In this document: piece by piece, positions 26,620 to 34,645 of the stretch | Position numbering within the stretch: the first letter of the stretch is position 1 | Layout of the letters: every line of letters starts with the position of its first letter | Origin: Rhizobium sp. CC-YZS058 | GTDB lineage: Bacteria > Pseudomonadota > Alphaproteobacteria > Rhizobiales > Rhizobiaceae | Assembly (NCBI RefSeq): GCF_034720595.1 | Contig: NZ_JAYESJ010000001.1 | Span: 1,142,001 to 1,206,000 of the forward strand | Direction of reading: 5' to 3' | Length of the DNA: 64,000 nucleotides | Position numbers and translations under genes: made by a program | Notes under the pieces: generated by a model | The model's database searches: none | What the model saw: the letters and a program-made list of their open reading frames with translations, nothing else | What the model was told of the DNA's origin: nothing

Positions 26620-27159
26620 ATGGGGATCGGTGTGGCGGGGCAGGCGAGTCTGACAAGGCAGCGGGAGAAGCAAGAGCAGGATGCCATCGATTACGAAATG
26701 ATCGAGCTGCTGTTCTTCGCCTATCGCGCCTTCACCTCCGATCCCGATGTGATTCTCGAAAAGCGCGGCTTCGGTCGGGCGCACCACCGCGTCCTGCATT
26801 TCGTCGACCGGGAGCCCGGCATGACGGTCGCCGATCTTCTCGAAACCTTGAAGATCACCAAGCAGAGCCTGGCGCGCGTGCTCAAGCAGTTGATCGATTC
26901 CGGCTATATTCGCCAGGTGGCGGGGCCGGAGGATCGGCGCCAGCGCAAGCTCTACGCGACGCCGGAGGGCACCGCGCTTGCCCGCGCCTTGGCCGAGCCG
27001 CAATCGCGCCGCATAGCCGAGGCGCTCGCTGCCGCCGGTCCGCAGGCGCGTCCGGTCATCGGCCGGTTCCTGGCCAGCTTGCGCCTGGGAGAGAACGAGG
27101 CGGCTGGGCAGAGTGAGGCGAGGGAGGATCGGAATGACGAAGACGATACGGATCGCTGA
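26620..27159 (+). CDS. petP: MarR-family regulator, PetP-like
   Basis: A 179-residue winged-helix protein: YEMIELLFFAYRAFTSDPDVILEKRGFGRAHHRVLHFVDR, HTH VADLLETLKITKQSLARVLKQLID and wing QVAGPEDRRQRKLYAT (family blocks). In Rhodobacter, PetP and the response regulator PetR are encoded together and are needed for cytochrome bc1 expression. Here the stop overlaps the petR start by 26 bases, and a sensor kinase follows, so the three form one operon. The exact start codon is uncertain; ATG at 26620 is used. Confidence 0.88.
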   Translation: MGIGVAGQASLTRQREKQEQDAIDYEMIELLFFAYRAFTSDPDVILEKRGFGRAHHRVLHFVDREPGMTVADLLETLKITKQSLARVLKQLIDSGYIRQVAGPEDRRQRKLYATPEGTALARALAEPQSRRIAEALAAAGPQARPVIGRFLASLRLGENEAAGQSEAREDRNDEDDTDR

Positions 27160-27835
27160 CGACGCCCCGCACCTCATGGTGGTGGATGACGACCGGCGCA
27201 TCCGCGACCTGTTGAGCCGCTTCCTTGTGGATCAGGGCTTTCGCGTGACGACGGCCGCCGATGCGGCCGAGGCGCGCAGGCGGCTGGGGGGGATCGATTT
27301 CGATCTCTTGATCGTCGATGTCATGATGCCGGGCGAAACCGGAGTTTCGTTGACCCAAAGCCTGCGGCGCATCAAGACAGTACCGATCATCATGCTGACG
27401 GCGCTGGCCGAGACCAATGCCCGCGTCGAGGGGCTGGAGGCCGGGGCGGACGACTACCTGCCGAAACCCTTCGACCCGCGGGAACTGGTGCTGCGCATCA
27501 ACAACATTCTCAGGCGCAACGCCCCGGCGCAGGCGCCGAAGGTGGAGCAGGTGATCTTCGGACCCTTCACCTTTTCCGTCACCCGCCGCGAGCTGCGCCG
27601 GGGTCCGGAGCCCATTCGCCTCACCGACCGCGAGCAGGAGATCATGATGCTCTTCTCCCAGCGCGCCGGCGAAACCATTCCCCGCCACGAATTCGTCGGC
27701 GACGATGCCGAGGTCGGCGAACGGACGATCGACGTCCAGATCAATCGGCTGCGCCGAAAGATCGAGGATGACCCGTCCAATCCCGTCTGGCTGCAGACCG
27801 TGCGCGGCATCGGCTATCGGCTGAGCGTCGACTGA
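27134..27835 (+). CDS. petR: OmpR-family response regulator, PetR-like
   Basis: A 233-residue regulator. Receiver domain with acidic pair near 18-20, phosphoacceptor D62 in LLIVDVMMPGE, and switch residues including Lys in LPKPFDPREL; C-terminal winged helix with GERTIDVQINRLRRKIEDD and VRGIGYRLSVD. ATG at 27134 is preceded by GAGGGAGG. It overlaps petP and is followed ten bases later by the kinase gene, its presumed partner. Confidence 0.94.
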   Translation: MTKTIRIADDAPHLMVVDDDRRIRDLLSRFLVDQGFRVTTAADAAEARRRLGGIDFDLLIVDVMMPGETGVSLTQSLRRIKTVPIIMLTALAETNARVEGLEAGADDYLPKPFDPRELVLRINNILRRNAPAQAPKVEQVIFGPFTFSVTRRELRRGPEPIRLTDREQEIMMLFSQRAGETIPRHEFVGDDAEVGERTIDVQINRLRRKIEDDPSNPVWLQTVRGIGYRLSVD

Positions 27836-27845
27836 GGAGGGGCCG

Positions 27846-29264
27846 ATGGCTGAATCCATGCTGCCCCCTGCCGGTCTGCCATCTGCGCCGGATCGCGCGG
27901 AGCCACCCCGGCGCCGTCGGATCGGCGGGCGCAGGCCGCGCACCGGGCTCGGCCGCTGGCTGCGCCGCCAGTTGCCGATCGGGCTTTATGCCCGGTCGCT
28001 GCTCATCGTCATCATTCCCATGGTGCTGCTGCAGTCGATCGTCGCCTTCGTCTTCATGGAGCGGCACTGGCAGCTGGTGACGCAGCGCCTCTCGGCGGCA
28101 GTCACCTCCGATATCGCGGCCGTCATCAAGCTGATCGATACCATGCCGGCCGATCAGGGCGCCGCGATCGAGACGATCGCCCGCGAGCAACTGGGCTTGC
28201 GGATCTCGGTCGAGAACAATGGCGAACTGCCCCTGCCGACCCGCAAACCCTTCTTCGACATTCTCTACCAGATTCTCAGCGACGAGATCGAAGACCAGAT
28301 CGACCGCCCTTACTGGCTCGATACGATCTCGAGCCCCGATTATGTCGATATCCGCATCAAGCTCGACGGCGATCGGGTTCTGCGCGTCTCGGCCCGGCGC
28401 AACCTCGCCTATGCGTCGAACACGCACATCTTCATCTTCTGGATGATCGGCGCCTCGCTGGTGCTGCTCACCATCGCCATTCTCTTCCTGCGCGGCCAGA
28501 TCCGCCCGATCCTGCAATTGGCGCGTGCGGCGGAAAGCTTCGGCAAGGGTCAGAAGATCGACGACTTCTCGCCGCGGGGGGCCGAGGAGGTTCGCCGCGC
28601 CGGCCTCGCCTTCATCCAGATGCGCGAGCGCATCGAACGGCAGATCGAACAGCGCACCACCATGCTCTCCGGCGTCAGCCACGATCTGCGCACCATCCTG
28701 ACCCGCTTCAAGCTGCAGCTGGCACTGGCAGGCGATAATCCGGATCTCGAGCCGCTGCAGCAGGACGTCAACGACATGCAGAGCATGCTCGAAGGCTACC
28801 TGGCGTTTGCGCGGGGCGAGGCGGAGGAGGATCTGGGCACGCTCAGCCTGTCCGACCTGATGATCCGCCTGTCTGCCGAGGCGGAGCTGCACGGCAAGAC
28901 GCTCACCACCGTGGTGGATGGCGACGACGAGGTGCGCGTGCGCCCCAATGCCTTCACCCGCCTCGTCGTCAACCTGACCTCGAACGCCTATCGCTATGCC
29001 GACACCGTTCAGGTCGAAGCGCGTCACGGCCAGAAGTGGCTGACGATCACCGTCGACGACGACGGGCCGGGCATTCCCGAAAGCGCGCGCGAGGACGTGT
29101 TCAAGCCGTTCTTCCGGCTGGATGAAGCCCGCAATCTCGATTCCACCGGCACCGGCCTCGGTCTCTCCATCGCGCTCGATATCGCCCGCAGCCATGGCGG
29201 ACACCTGACGCTTGCCGACAGTCCCCTGGGCGGCCTGCGCGCCATCGCCCGCGTGCCGGCGTAA
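27846..29264 (+). CDS. Sensor histidine kinase, EnvZ-like, partner of PetR
   Basis: A 472-residue kinase with a polar N-terminus, a first membrane helix (LLIVIIPMVLLQSIVAFVF, about 57-75), a periplasmic domain (75-195), a second helix (FIFWMIGASLVLLTIAILF, about 198-216), HAMP (217-270), an H-box with H279 in SGVSHDLRTILTRF, and the ATP-binding N, G1 and G2 boxes (NLTSNAYRYA, DDGPGIP, TGTGLGLSIA). The H-box and topology fit EnvZ/PetR-associated kinases. Stimulus unknown. The hairpin at 29296 follows the stop. Confidence 0.94.
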   Translation: MAESMLPPAGLPSAPDRAEPPRRRRIGGRRPRTGLGRWLRRQLPIGLYARSLLIVIIPMVLLQSIVAFVFMERHWQLVTQRLSAAVTSDIAAVIKLIDTMPADQGAAIETIAREQLGLRISVENNGELPLPTRKPFFDILYQILSDEIEDQIDRPYWLDTISSPDYVDIRIKLDGDRVLRVSARRNLAYASNTHIFIFWMIGASLVLLTIAILFLRGQIRPILQLARAAESFGKGQKIDDFSPRGAEEVRRAGLAFIQMRERIERQIEQRTTMLSGVSHDLRTILTRFKLQLALAGDNPDLEPLQQDVNDMQSMLEGYLAFARGEAEEDLGTLSLSDLMIRLSAEAELHGKTLTTVVDGDDEVRVRPNAFTRLVVNLTSNAYRYADTVQVEARHGQKWLTITVDDDGPGIPESAREDVFKPFFRLDEARNLDSTGTGLGLSIALDIARSHGGHLTLADSPLGGLRAIARVPA

Positions 29265-29295
29265 TGGGGCCGAGAGGCCGAGCCTAGGACAGAAG

Positions 29296-29319
29296 CACCT
29301 GCCAGTTCGTCGGCAGGTG
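29296..29319. terminator. Hairpin between the kinase gene and the proC remnant
   Basis: CACCTGCC (29296-29303) pairs perfectly with GGCAGGTG (29312-29319) around an eight-base loop. It has no T-run and falls within the proC-like repeat, where the intact copy has mismatches, so it may be a secondary acquisition acting as a terminator. Confidence 0.35.
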
Positions 29320-29432
29320 TCTTGGCAGCAGCGATTGGCCGGTCGAACAACGGCGGCATGCCAGTCTCGGACATCAGGACGTCGAGCGCCGCCGCCGTCG
29401 TGCCGCCGGGGGAGGTGACGGTGCGGCAAAGA
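29298..29432 (-). pseudogene. Remnant of a proC 3' end (second copy)
   Basis: About 135 bases align without gaps to the 3' end of the intact proC (30461-30595), about 91% identical by eye. The reading frame keeps VTSPGGTTAAALDVLM, ETGM and PLFDR and ends ADELAG, but the TAA stop is lost and the frame runs on. No upstream part of proC is present, so it cannot be functional. The copy lies in the same orientation as proC and flanks the csaA/toxin-antitoxin segment from the other side. Confidence 0.85.
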
Positions 29433-29459
29433 GTTGCGACGACGCTCGCGCTTGAGCGC

Positions 29460-29732
29460 TCAGGACGAGACATAGGCTCGGATGAGCCCGTTGATCAGCG
29501 TCTCGTAGGAAACGCCCTTCGCCTTCGCCTTTGCCTTCAGCCGCTCCAGGTCGTCCTTGGGGATATCGAGAGCGATTTGTTCGCTCGCGAGACCAAGCCG
29601 CCGCACCGCCGCTTGGCTCAGCTCGATCTCCAAAGCATCAGTCCAGACGCTCTGCAAATCGGTGTCGTGGTCTTCCAGGAGTTCCATCAGCTCAGCCTCG
29701 TCCCGATCGAACGGCTCCGCAGGTCTCATCAT
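29460..29732 (-). CDS. CopG-type antitoxin
   Basis: A 90-residue protein whose C-terminal 40 residues (LDIPKDDLERLKAKAKAKGVSYETLINGLIRAYV) are the ribbon-helix-helix-related CopG_antitoxin motif of COG5304-type antitoxins. The acidic N-terminus (DRDEAELMELLEDHDTDLQ) probably binds and blocks the toxin. Its start overlaps the toxin stop by four bases (ATGA), so the toxin comes first, unusual but typical of this BrnT-like group. It lies in the proC-flanked insertion. Confidence 0.85.
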   Translation of the reverse strand: MMRPAEPFDRDEAELMELLEDHDTDLQSVWTDALEIELSQAAVRRLGLASEQIALDIPKDDLERLKAKAKAKGVSYETLINGLIRAYVSS

Positions 29733-30022
29733 CGTCCGGTCCTCGTTGCATAGAGCTTCGTCAGCCGCCGGCTGGGGAAGGCGGTCTTAAGGAACCAGGT
29801 CCCCTTCGCCTGTTCCACCGATGGCACAGCATAAACATAGTCGCGAATTTGAACGACCAGGATCTTCTGGTCCGGGTACCGCTCCCGATTTGGATGGGCG
29901 AGAACATCCAGGAGTCCGCCTTGGGCAATGCTCGCCGCAATCGCTTCGAAGGAGATGGCGCGCTCTGCTTGACTCTTCAGAAGAGCGTTCTTCTCTTCAG
30001 ACCATACCAGAAGCGGCGCCAC
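29729..30022 (-). CDS. BrnT-like/RelE-superfamily toxin
   Basis: A 97-residue protein from a GTG at 30022 with GAGGA upstream. It carries WSEEKNALLKSQAERAISFEAIAASIAQGGLLDVLAHPN, KILVVQIRDYVYAVPSVEQ and FLKTAFPSRRLTKLY (family blocks), the pattern of BrnT-like ribonuclease toxins partnered with COG5304 antitoxins. Expected activity is mRNA cleavage relieved by the adjacent antitoxin. The operon's promoter region is AT-rich, unlike the host, and has a near-palindrome at 30047-30058. Exact Pfam family unverified. Confidence 0.82.
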   Translation of the reverse strand: MAPLLVWSEEKNALLKSQAERAISFEAIAASIAQGGLLDVLAHPNRERYPDQKILVVQIRDYVYAVPSVEQAKGTWFLKTAFPSRRLTKLYATRTGR

Positions 30023-30046
30023 CAGTCATCCTCGCCAGAAACGAGC

Positions 30047-30058
30047 GATAACGCTATC
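30047..30058. promoter_or_regulatory. Near-palindrome before the toxin gene, putative autoregulatory operator
   Basis: GATAACGCTATC is palindromic at 10 of 12 positions and lies in an AT-rich stretch (30050-30080) that also includes -10-like TATGAT on the minus strand. Antitoxin or complex binding here is the usual control, inferred. Confidence 0.4.
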
Positions 30059-30095
30059 ATAATTTAGATAAAATTAAACTACGCGCGGCCGCCGA

Positions 30096-30452
30096 CTACA
30101 TCAGCTTCTGCCCGTTCGCCACCGGCCGTTCCAGTGCGGCGAGGACGATGGCGCCGGTGTCGTCGGTGAAGCCGAGGGTCAGGACTTCGGAGCGGACGGG
30201 GCCGATCTGGCGCGGGGGGAAGTTGACGACGGCCATGATCTGGCGGCCGACAAGTGTTTCCGGCGTGTAGTGCACGGTGATCTGGGCGGAGGACTTCTTG
30301 AGCCCGATTTCCGGTCCGAAGTCGATCAGCAGCTTGTAGGCAGGTTTGCGCGCCTCGGGGAAAACCGCGGCCTCGACGATCGTTCCGGTGCGGATATCCA
30401 CCTTCTCGAAGTCGGCAAAGGTGATTTCGGCTGCGCTTTTGGCGTCGGTCAT
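30096..30452 (-). CDS. csaA: CsaA-family tRNA-binding / chaperone-like protein
   Basis: A 118-residue OB-fold protein of the CsaA family: FADFEKVDIRTGTIVEA, PEARKPAYKLLIDFG, GLKKSSAQIT, and GRQIMAVVNFPPRQIGPVRSEVLTLGF. CsaA has been linked to tRNA-like binding and SecA-related export chaperoning. The start at 30452 omits an upstream in-frame ATG nine codons earlier that lies inside the proC end. It lies five bases downstream of proC on the same strand, a common rhizobial neighbourhood. Confidence 0.93.
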   Translation of the reverse strand: MTDAKSAAEITFADFEKVDIRTGTIVEAAVFPEARKPAYKLLIDFGPEIGLKKSSAQITVHYTPETLVGRQIMAVVNFPPRQIGPVRSEVLTLGFTDDTGAIVLAALERPVANGQKLM

Positions 30453-30456
30453 CGGG

Positions 30457-31266
30457 TTATCCTGCCAGTTCGCCGGCACGTGTCTTGGCGGCAGCGATTG
30501 CCCGGTCGAACAGCGGCTGCATGCCTGTCTCGGCCATCAGGACGTCGAGCGCTGCCGCCGTCGTGCCGCCGGGGGAGGTGACGTTGCGGCGAAGCGTGGC
30601 GGCGTCATCGGGGGACCGGTGAAGCAACTCACCGGCCCCCGCGACGGTTTCCCGCGCGAGACGCATGGCGAGGTCCGCCTGAAGACCGGCCTTCCGACCG
30701 GCTTCCGCCATGCATTCGACGAGATAGAAAACATAGGCCGGGCCGCTGCCCGAGAGCGCCGTGACCGCATCGATCTCGGCCTCGCTCTCCACCCATTCGA
30801 CCGGGCCGGACACCTGCAGCAGCGCCTGCACCGCCGCCTTCTGTGCTGCGGTGACCCGCGCATTGGCAAAGGCGCCGGTCACGCCGCGGCCGATCATCGC
30901 CGGCGTATTGGGCATGGCGCGGATCATGGCGGCGGGGCCAAGATGGCGCTCCAGCGTCGCAAGCGTCTTGCCGGCCGCAACGGTGACGACGACCGTCTGC
31001 GGGCCGACCAGCGATGCCAAGGGCGGCACCACGCTGTCGATCAACTGCGGTTTGACGGCCAGGAAGAGAATGCCGGCGGTGACACCCTGCGGCGCCGCGG
31101 TCAGGTGCTTCGCACCCTTTTCGGCCATCAGCGCGGCCAGCGCCTCGCGCGGGCCCGGGTCGATCACCAGGATGTCCGAGCCGCGATGGCCACTGTTCAG
31201 CCAGCCGGAGAGCATGGCGCCGCCCATATTGCCGGCGCCGATCAGGATCAGGGGACCCGAACCCAT
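30457..31266 (-). CDS. proC: Pyrroline-5-carboxylate reductase
   Basis: A 269-residue enzyme that reduces 1-pyrroline-5-carboxylate to proline with NAD(P)H. Rossmann motif LILIGAGNMGGAMLSGWL, FLAVKPQ, RAMPNTPAMIGRGV, and the C-terminal signature VTSPGGTTAAALDVLM. The ATG at 31266 fits the family length; a second at 31308, six bases from the ybjN stop, would add 14 residues. Its 3' end is duplicated at 29298-29432. Confidence 0.95.
   Translation of the reverse strand: MGSGPLILIGAGNMGGAMLSGWLNSGHRGSDILVIDPGPREALAALMAEKGAKHLTAAPQGVTAGILFLAVKPQLIDSVVPPLASLVGPQTVVVTVAAGKTLATLERHLGPAAMIRAMPNTPAMIGRGVTGAFANARVTAAQKAAVQALLQVSGPVEWVESEAEIDAVTALSGSGPAYVFYLVECMAEAGRKAGLQADLAMRLARETVAGAGELLHRSPDDAATLRRNVTSPGGTTAAALDVLMAETGMQPLFDRAIAAAKTRAGELAG
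30461..30595 (-). repeat. proC 3' segment with a diverged direct repeat at 29298-29432
   Basis: This is the intact member of a 135-base direct repeat (offset 1163 bp). The two flank csaA and the toxin-antitoxin pair. Differences are scattered single bases, several causing amino-acid changes, as between orthologues rather than a fresh copy. Confidence 0.8.
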
Positions 31267-31313
31267 GGTTCCCGCCTCTGCCGGTCCTGCACCTGTCGTC
31301 CCTGCCATGCGTC

Positions 31314-31814
31314 TTAAGCCTCGCCGACGGTTTCGAACAAGGCCGCTTCGACTGCGGCTTCCGCCGCCATGCCCGACCAGACGACGAACTGGAAGGCTTG
31401 GAAATAGCTCTCGCAGGCATCGAGCGCGCTGGACAGCAGCACTTCGACCTGGCGGTTGGTCGGCTCCGCTCCACCGGACAGCAGCAGCGACTGGCGGAAG
31501 ATGACGACATCTTCCTGGCGCCACAGGTCGAAGTGGCCCATCAGCACCTGGCCGTTGATATGGGACAGCAGGCGGATTGCCTCGTTGGCCCGCGCATCCG
31601 GGATCTTCATGTCGAAGGCGCAGGACAGGTGGACGGCTTCGAACTCTTCCATCCAGGCGAAGGACACGTGGTAATCGGCAAAGCGCCCTTCCACCGTCAT
31701 CGCGATTTCGTCTTCGCCCGAGCGCTCGAAGCTCCAGTCATTGTTGGCGGCGACGAACTCGATCATATCGACCGGGTTGGATTGACGCTGCAGTTCCACT
31801 TCCATCAAGCTCAT
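31314..31814 (-). CDS. YbjN domain-containing protein
   Basis: A 166-residue cytoplasmic protein of the YbjN family (type III secretion chaperone-like fold), with VDMIEFVAANNDWSFERSGEDEIAMTVEGRFADY and FEAVHLSCAFDMKIP and NGQVLMGHFDLWRQEDVVIFRQSL (blocks). YbjN homologues affect stress and motility in enterics; their mechanism is unknown. It ends 47 bases before the proC start and likely leads the ybjN-proC-csaA operon. Confidence 0.92.
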   Translation of the reverse strand: MSLMEVELQRQSNPVDMIEFVAANNDWSFERSGEDEIAMTVEGRFADYHVSFAWMEEFEAVHLSCAFDMKIPDARANEAIRLLSHINGQVLMGHFDLWRQEDVVIFRQSLLLSGGAEPTNRQVEVLLSSALDACESYFQAFQFVVWSGMAAEAAVEAALFETVGEA

Positions 31815-32293
31815 GCTTCACCTTGCTGGCATCGTTCCGGGCAGCAGGCCATCGCCCCGCGCAAGACAGCGGGACTAAGGGCGAACGCAACACACCGGAA
31901 GAGACACGGGGTCGACGGCTTCGGAGGGTGAACCAGGCCCGGCAAAGCGCGATCTCCACCGCTCTCCGCCCTCGCGATCCGTTCCGAATCATCTTGTAAA
32001 ATCAGTGTATAACGCGCGACTCGTGAGACCAGCCCTCAAGCGTTAAAAAACGGTGGAGCAGCGGTTGCAGGCTTCCGAAAATGATTCAGCGGGAGTCGAT
32101 AAATGATTCAGCCGACTGCGTTTTTCGCAGCTGTCCACAGGGGCTGAAATTCTTCAGAATTTTTGCGGGAAAGGGTCGCTCGGGCCCCGTTCGATACGGG
32201 CGCCGCAGCTTCTCGATTCAGTGCGTCAGGCGGGACAATCAAGGATTGTTTCGCCCCCGCCGCCGGGATCCGTCGAAGGTCGGCGCTTCGTCC
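31815..32293. other. 479-bp gap upstream of ybjN
   Basis: No gene is evident. An exact 12-base direct repeat, AAATGATTCAGC, occurs at 32079-32090 and 32101-32112 (22-base period, two turns). A CTGCG-TTTTT-CGCAG hairpin lies at 32116-32130 and CTGAA-ATTC-TTCAG at 32144-32157. The set could be operator sites or a small untranslated RNA. Confidence 0.4.
32079..32112 (+). repeat. Two exact copies of AAATGATTCAGC
   Basis: The copies begin 22 bases apart. They contain the same ATTCAG core found as a repeat upstream of the BA14K gene. They lie about 265-300 bases upstream of ybjN and downstream of no other gene start. Confidence 0.55.
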
Positions 32294-33361
32294 TCAGTCG
32301 ACGACCGGCCGCCTGTCGAAAAGTGCGGCATAGACGTCGGACAGGGCCGCGGCCTCGCGTTCGATGGCGAAATGGGTGCGCACATGGGCAAGCCCGTTCA
32401 GCCCATGCGCGGCGGCGCGCGCGGGATCGGCCAGATAGGGCTCGATCGCTTGCGTCAGCGCGGACCCGTCGCCGGCCGGAACCACGGCGCCAGTCTCGCC
32501 GTCAACGATCAGCTCGGCATAGGCGCCGGCGTCCGAGGCGACGGTGGCCGTCTGCGACGCCATGGCCTCCAGTGGCGTCAGGCCGAAGCCTTCATTGCGG
32601 GAGGGGGCGACATAGAGGGACAGCCGGCGATACCAGGGGCGAACATCCTCCACCTCGCCGAGGAACAGGATGCGCTCCGAGAGGCCGGCGGCGGCGATCC
32701 GGGCCTTCAGCTCGTCGCCGAAAGCCGCATGCTCCGGCGTGATCCGGCCGCAGAGGATGGCCGTCCAATCCGGATAATGGGGCAAGAGGGCGATCATGGC
32801 ATCGACGAACAGATCGGTGCCCTTCTGGTGACGGATGCGCCCGAAGCAGCCGATGAGATGGCGGCCGGGCAGCCCGGTCGCAGCCATGTCGTCGTCGGGA
32901 GAGGCTGGCGGCGAGAAGCGCGTGAGATCGATGCCATGCCGGATGACTCTGTGCGGCACCTCGAGGAACGAGCCGGACCGGGCCGAGGTGGCGACGACCG
33001 CATCCATGCGGCGGATGAGGAAACGCGTCCAGGAGGAATGCCGACGCTGGGCGGCGGAGGTGAAAAGAAGCGCCAGCTTCATGCGCAGGAGATCGCGCAT
33101 CACAATGCCGGGCAGCATCTCGATATTGCGGCGTGCATGCCAGATGCGCAGCGCGCGGTGCCTCGGCGGCCGCCAGAGCTTGAAAAGGGCGGAGAGCGGC
33201 AAATGCGGCAGCCAGTCCGGCAGGCCGGGGCCGATCGTCGCCACGTTGTCGCCATGCTGGCGCTGGGCCGGGACGAGCTGGATGATCGAGGAGGTGACGC
33301 CGGACAGGCGACGCTTGAAATGCGGCGCGACGATCTCGGTGTCCTCGAGCGATTCCGTCAT
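32294..33361 (-). CDS. lpcC: LPS core mannosyltransferase, LpcC/LpsB type (GT4)
   Basis: A 355-residue GT4 enzyme. The N-terminal domain begins MTESLEDTEIVAPHFKRRLSGVTSSIIQLVPAQR (conserved in blocks) and the C-terminal domain carries GCFGRIRHQKGTDLF and the sugar-nucleotide motif EGFGLTPLEAMA. In Rhizobium/Sinorhizobium, LpcC/LpsB adds the mannose of the inner LPS core from GDP-mannose, and the gene lies beside greA, as here. The start at 33361 drops 19 upstream residues that are not conserved. Confidence 0.88.
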   Translation of the reverse strand: MTESLEDTEIVAPHFKRRLSGVTSSIIQLVPAQRQHGDNVATIGPGLPDWLPHLPLSALFKLWRPPRHRALRIWHARRNIEMLPGIVMRDLLRMKLALLFTSAAQRRHSSWTRFLIRRMDAVVATSARSGSFLEVPHRVIRHGIDLTRFSPPASPDDDMAATGLPGRHLIGCFGRIRHQKGTDLFVDAMIALLPHYPDWTAILCGRITPEHAAFGDELKARIAAAGLSERILFLGEVEDVRPWYRRLSLYVAPSRNEGFGLTPLEAMASQTATVASDAGAYAELIVDGETGAVVPAGDGSALTQAIEPYLADPARAAAHGLNGLAHVRTHFAIEREAAALSDVYAALFDRRPVVD

Positions 33362-33462
33362 GCCGATCACTGAACCTGAACAGGGAGAGGGACAGGGCGT
33401 GGCCGCGGACAATCCCATCGCCGCGGCCCGCAGGCTGGCCGGCGCAAGCGCCAGCCGCCGGA

Positions 33463-33939
33463 TCAGCCCCAGTTGATTGCGAGGATTTCGTAGGCCTTGG
33501 AGCCGCCCGGCGCCACGACCTCGATCGAATCGCCGACTTCCTTGCCGATCAGCGCCCGCGCGATCGGGGAGGAGATCGAAATACGGCCCGCCTTCACATC
33601 GGCTTCCTGGTCGCCGACGATCTGGTAGGTCTTGTTCTCGTCCGTGTCTTCGTCCACCAGCTTCACCGTGGCGCCGAACTTGATCTTCGAGCCGGACATC
33701 TTCGACAGGTCGATCACCTCGGCGCGGGCGACGAAATCTTCGAGCTCGCCGATGCGGCCTTCATTGTGGCTCTGCGCTTCCTTGGCGGCGTGATATTCGG
33801 CATTTTCCGAAAGGTCGCCATGGGCGCGCGCCTCGGCGATCGCCTCGATGATGCGCGGACGTTCTTCCTGCTGGCGCCAGCGCAGCTCTTCCTGCAGCTT
33901 CACGAACCCATTCGCAGTCATCGGTACTTTTTCGACCAT
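33463..33939 (-). CDS. greA: Transcription elongation factor GreA
   Basis: A 158-residue factor that rescues backtracked RNA polymerase by stimulating transcript cleavage. The N-terminal coiled coil ([42 protein letters not shown] in blocks), with the acidic tip DLSENAEY, and the C-terminal domain with [14 protein letters not shown] are intact. ATG at 33939 (AAGGA upstream) is chosen over a TTG two codons earlier. It lies about 100 bases upstream of lpcC on the same strand and may be co-transcribed with it. Confidence 0.97.
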   Translation of the reverse strand: MVEKVPMTANGFVKLQEELRWRQQEERPRIIEAIAEARAHGDLSENAEYHAAKEAQSHNEGRIGELEDFVARAEVIDLSKMSGSKIKFGATVKLVDEDTDENKTYQIVGDQEADVKAGRISISSPIARALIGKEVGDSIEVVAPGGSKAYEILAINWG

Positions 33940-34321
33940 TCTCAAAGTCCTTCAACAGTGCGCGCCGGGCCCGGGCAGATCTGCTGCCGCGGTGGGCCAA
34001 AGGAGCCCGGCGCAAAAGAAAACAGGCCCCAGAGCCGAAACTCCGGAACCATCCAGCGTCTTGCCGTCGAACACGCGCAGCCCGATCCTCGGACCGGCTC
34101 CGGCAACGCCTCCGGCCCAACGAACCTGCGGCATCCCGGCACGAAGGCATGGGAAGGCTGCGACGCAGGGCAATAGATATAGCAGAGATCGCCGCCGGGA
34201 AGCCAGATTTTTCGCGTTGTTGTCCAAGGCCTCGCGTCTGGGGCTTCGGCCGTCATGTCGGCGACGGGCCGGGGAACCAAGGCCGCCCATCAGCCGTTGG
34301 CCGGGCGAGAAGGAGACCCCG
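33940..34321. other. 382-bp gap between greA and a divergent hypothetical gene
   Basis: The region must contain greA's promoter and that of the rightward gene at 34322. No strong hairpin with T-run and no family-like ORF is visible. It holds only GC-rich, low-information sequence. Confidence 0.3.
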
Positions 34322-34609
34322 ATGGACCCACATGCACCTGAAACACTCGACGGCCGACTGAACGCGTATCGCCGACTGCTGGTCGGCCTGTTTACGCAAC
34401 TTGCAGAGCGGGAGGACGGGCGCGCGCTGATCGATGCCATCCTCGCCGATACCGAAACGGTGGCCGATCATGAAGAGGATCCGGGCGTTCTGCCCGATCG
34501 GGGCTTTGCCGGCCAGGAAATCGCCAATGCGGAAATCCAGGCCGTGCTGAAGGCGGCTCTGACCCGTGCTGAAGCCCGTGCTGCGACCGGCGGCCAAGCA
34601 CGCCGATGA
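34322..34609 (+). CDS. Hypothetical small acidic protein
   Basis: A 95-residue product (MDPHAPETLDGRLNAYRRLLVGLFTQLAEREDGRALIDAILADTE in part), predicted helical and soluble, with an acidic middle (DHEEDPGV) and a basic tail. AGGAGA precedes the ATG. It lies 36 bases before another small gene, so the two are probably an operon. Conserved-looking but no family recognised. Confidence 0.6.
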   Translation: MDPHAPETLDGRLNAYRRLLVGLFTQLAEREDGRALIDAILADTETVADHEEDPGVLPDRGFAGQEIANAEIQAVLKAALTRAEARAATGGQARR

Positions 34610-34645
34610 CCGGCATGCCCGCAAGTTTGTGAAAAGGAAACCCCC

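Noticed and set aside
32131..32140. A TGTCCACA sequence resembling a DnaA box near the ybjN repeats.
   Set aside because: Single imperfect match without other boxes or AT-rich unwinding element; no sign of an origin.
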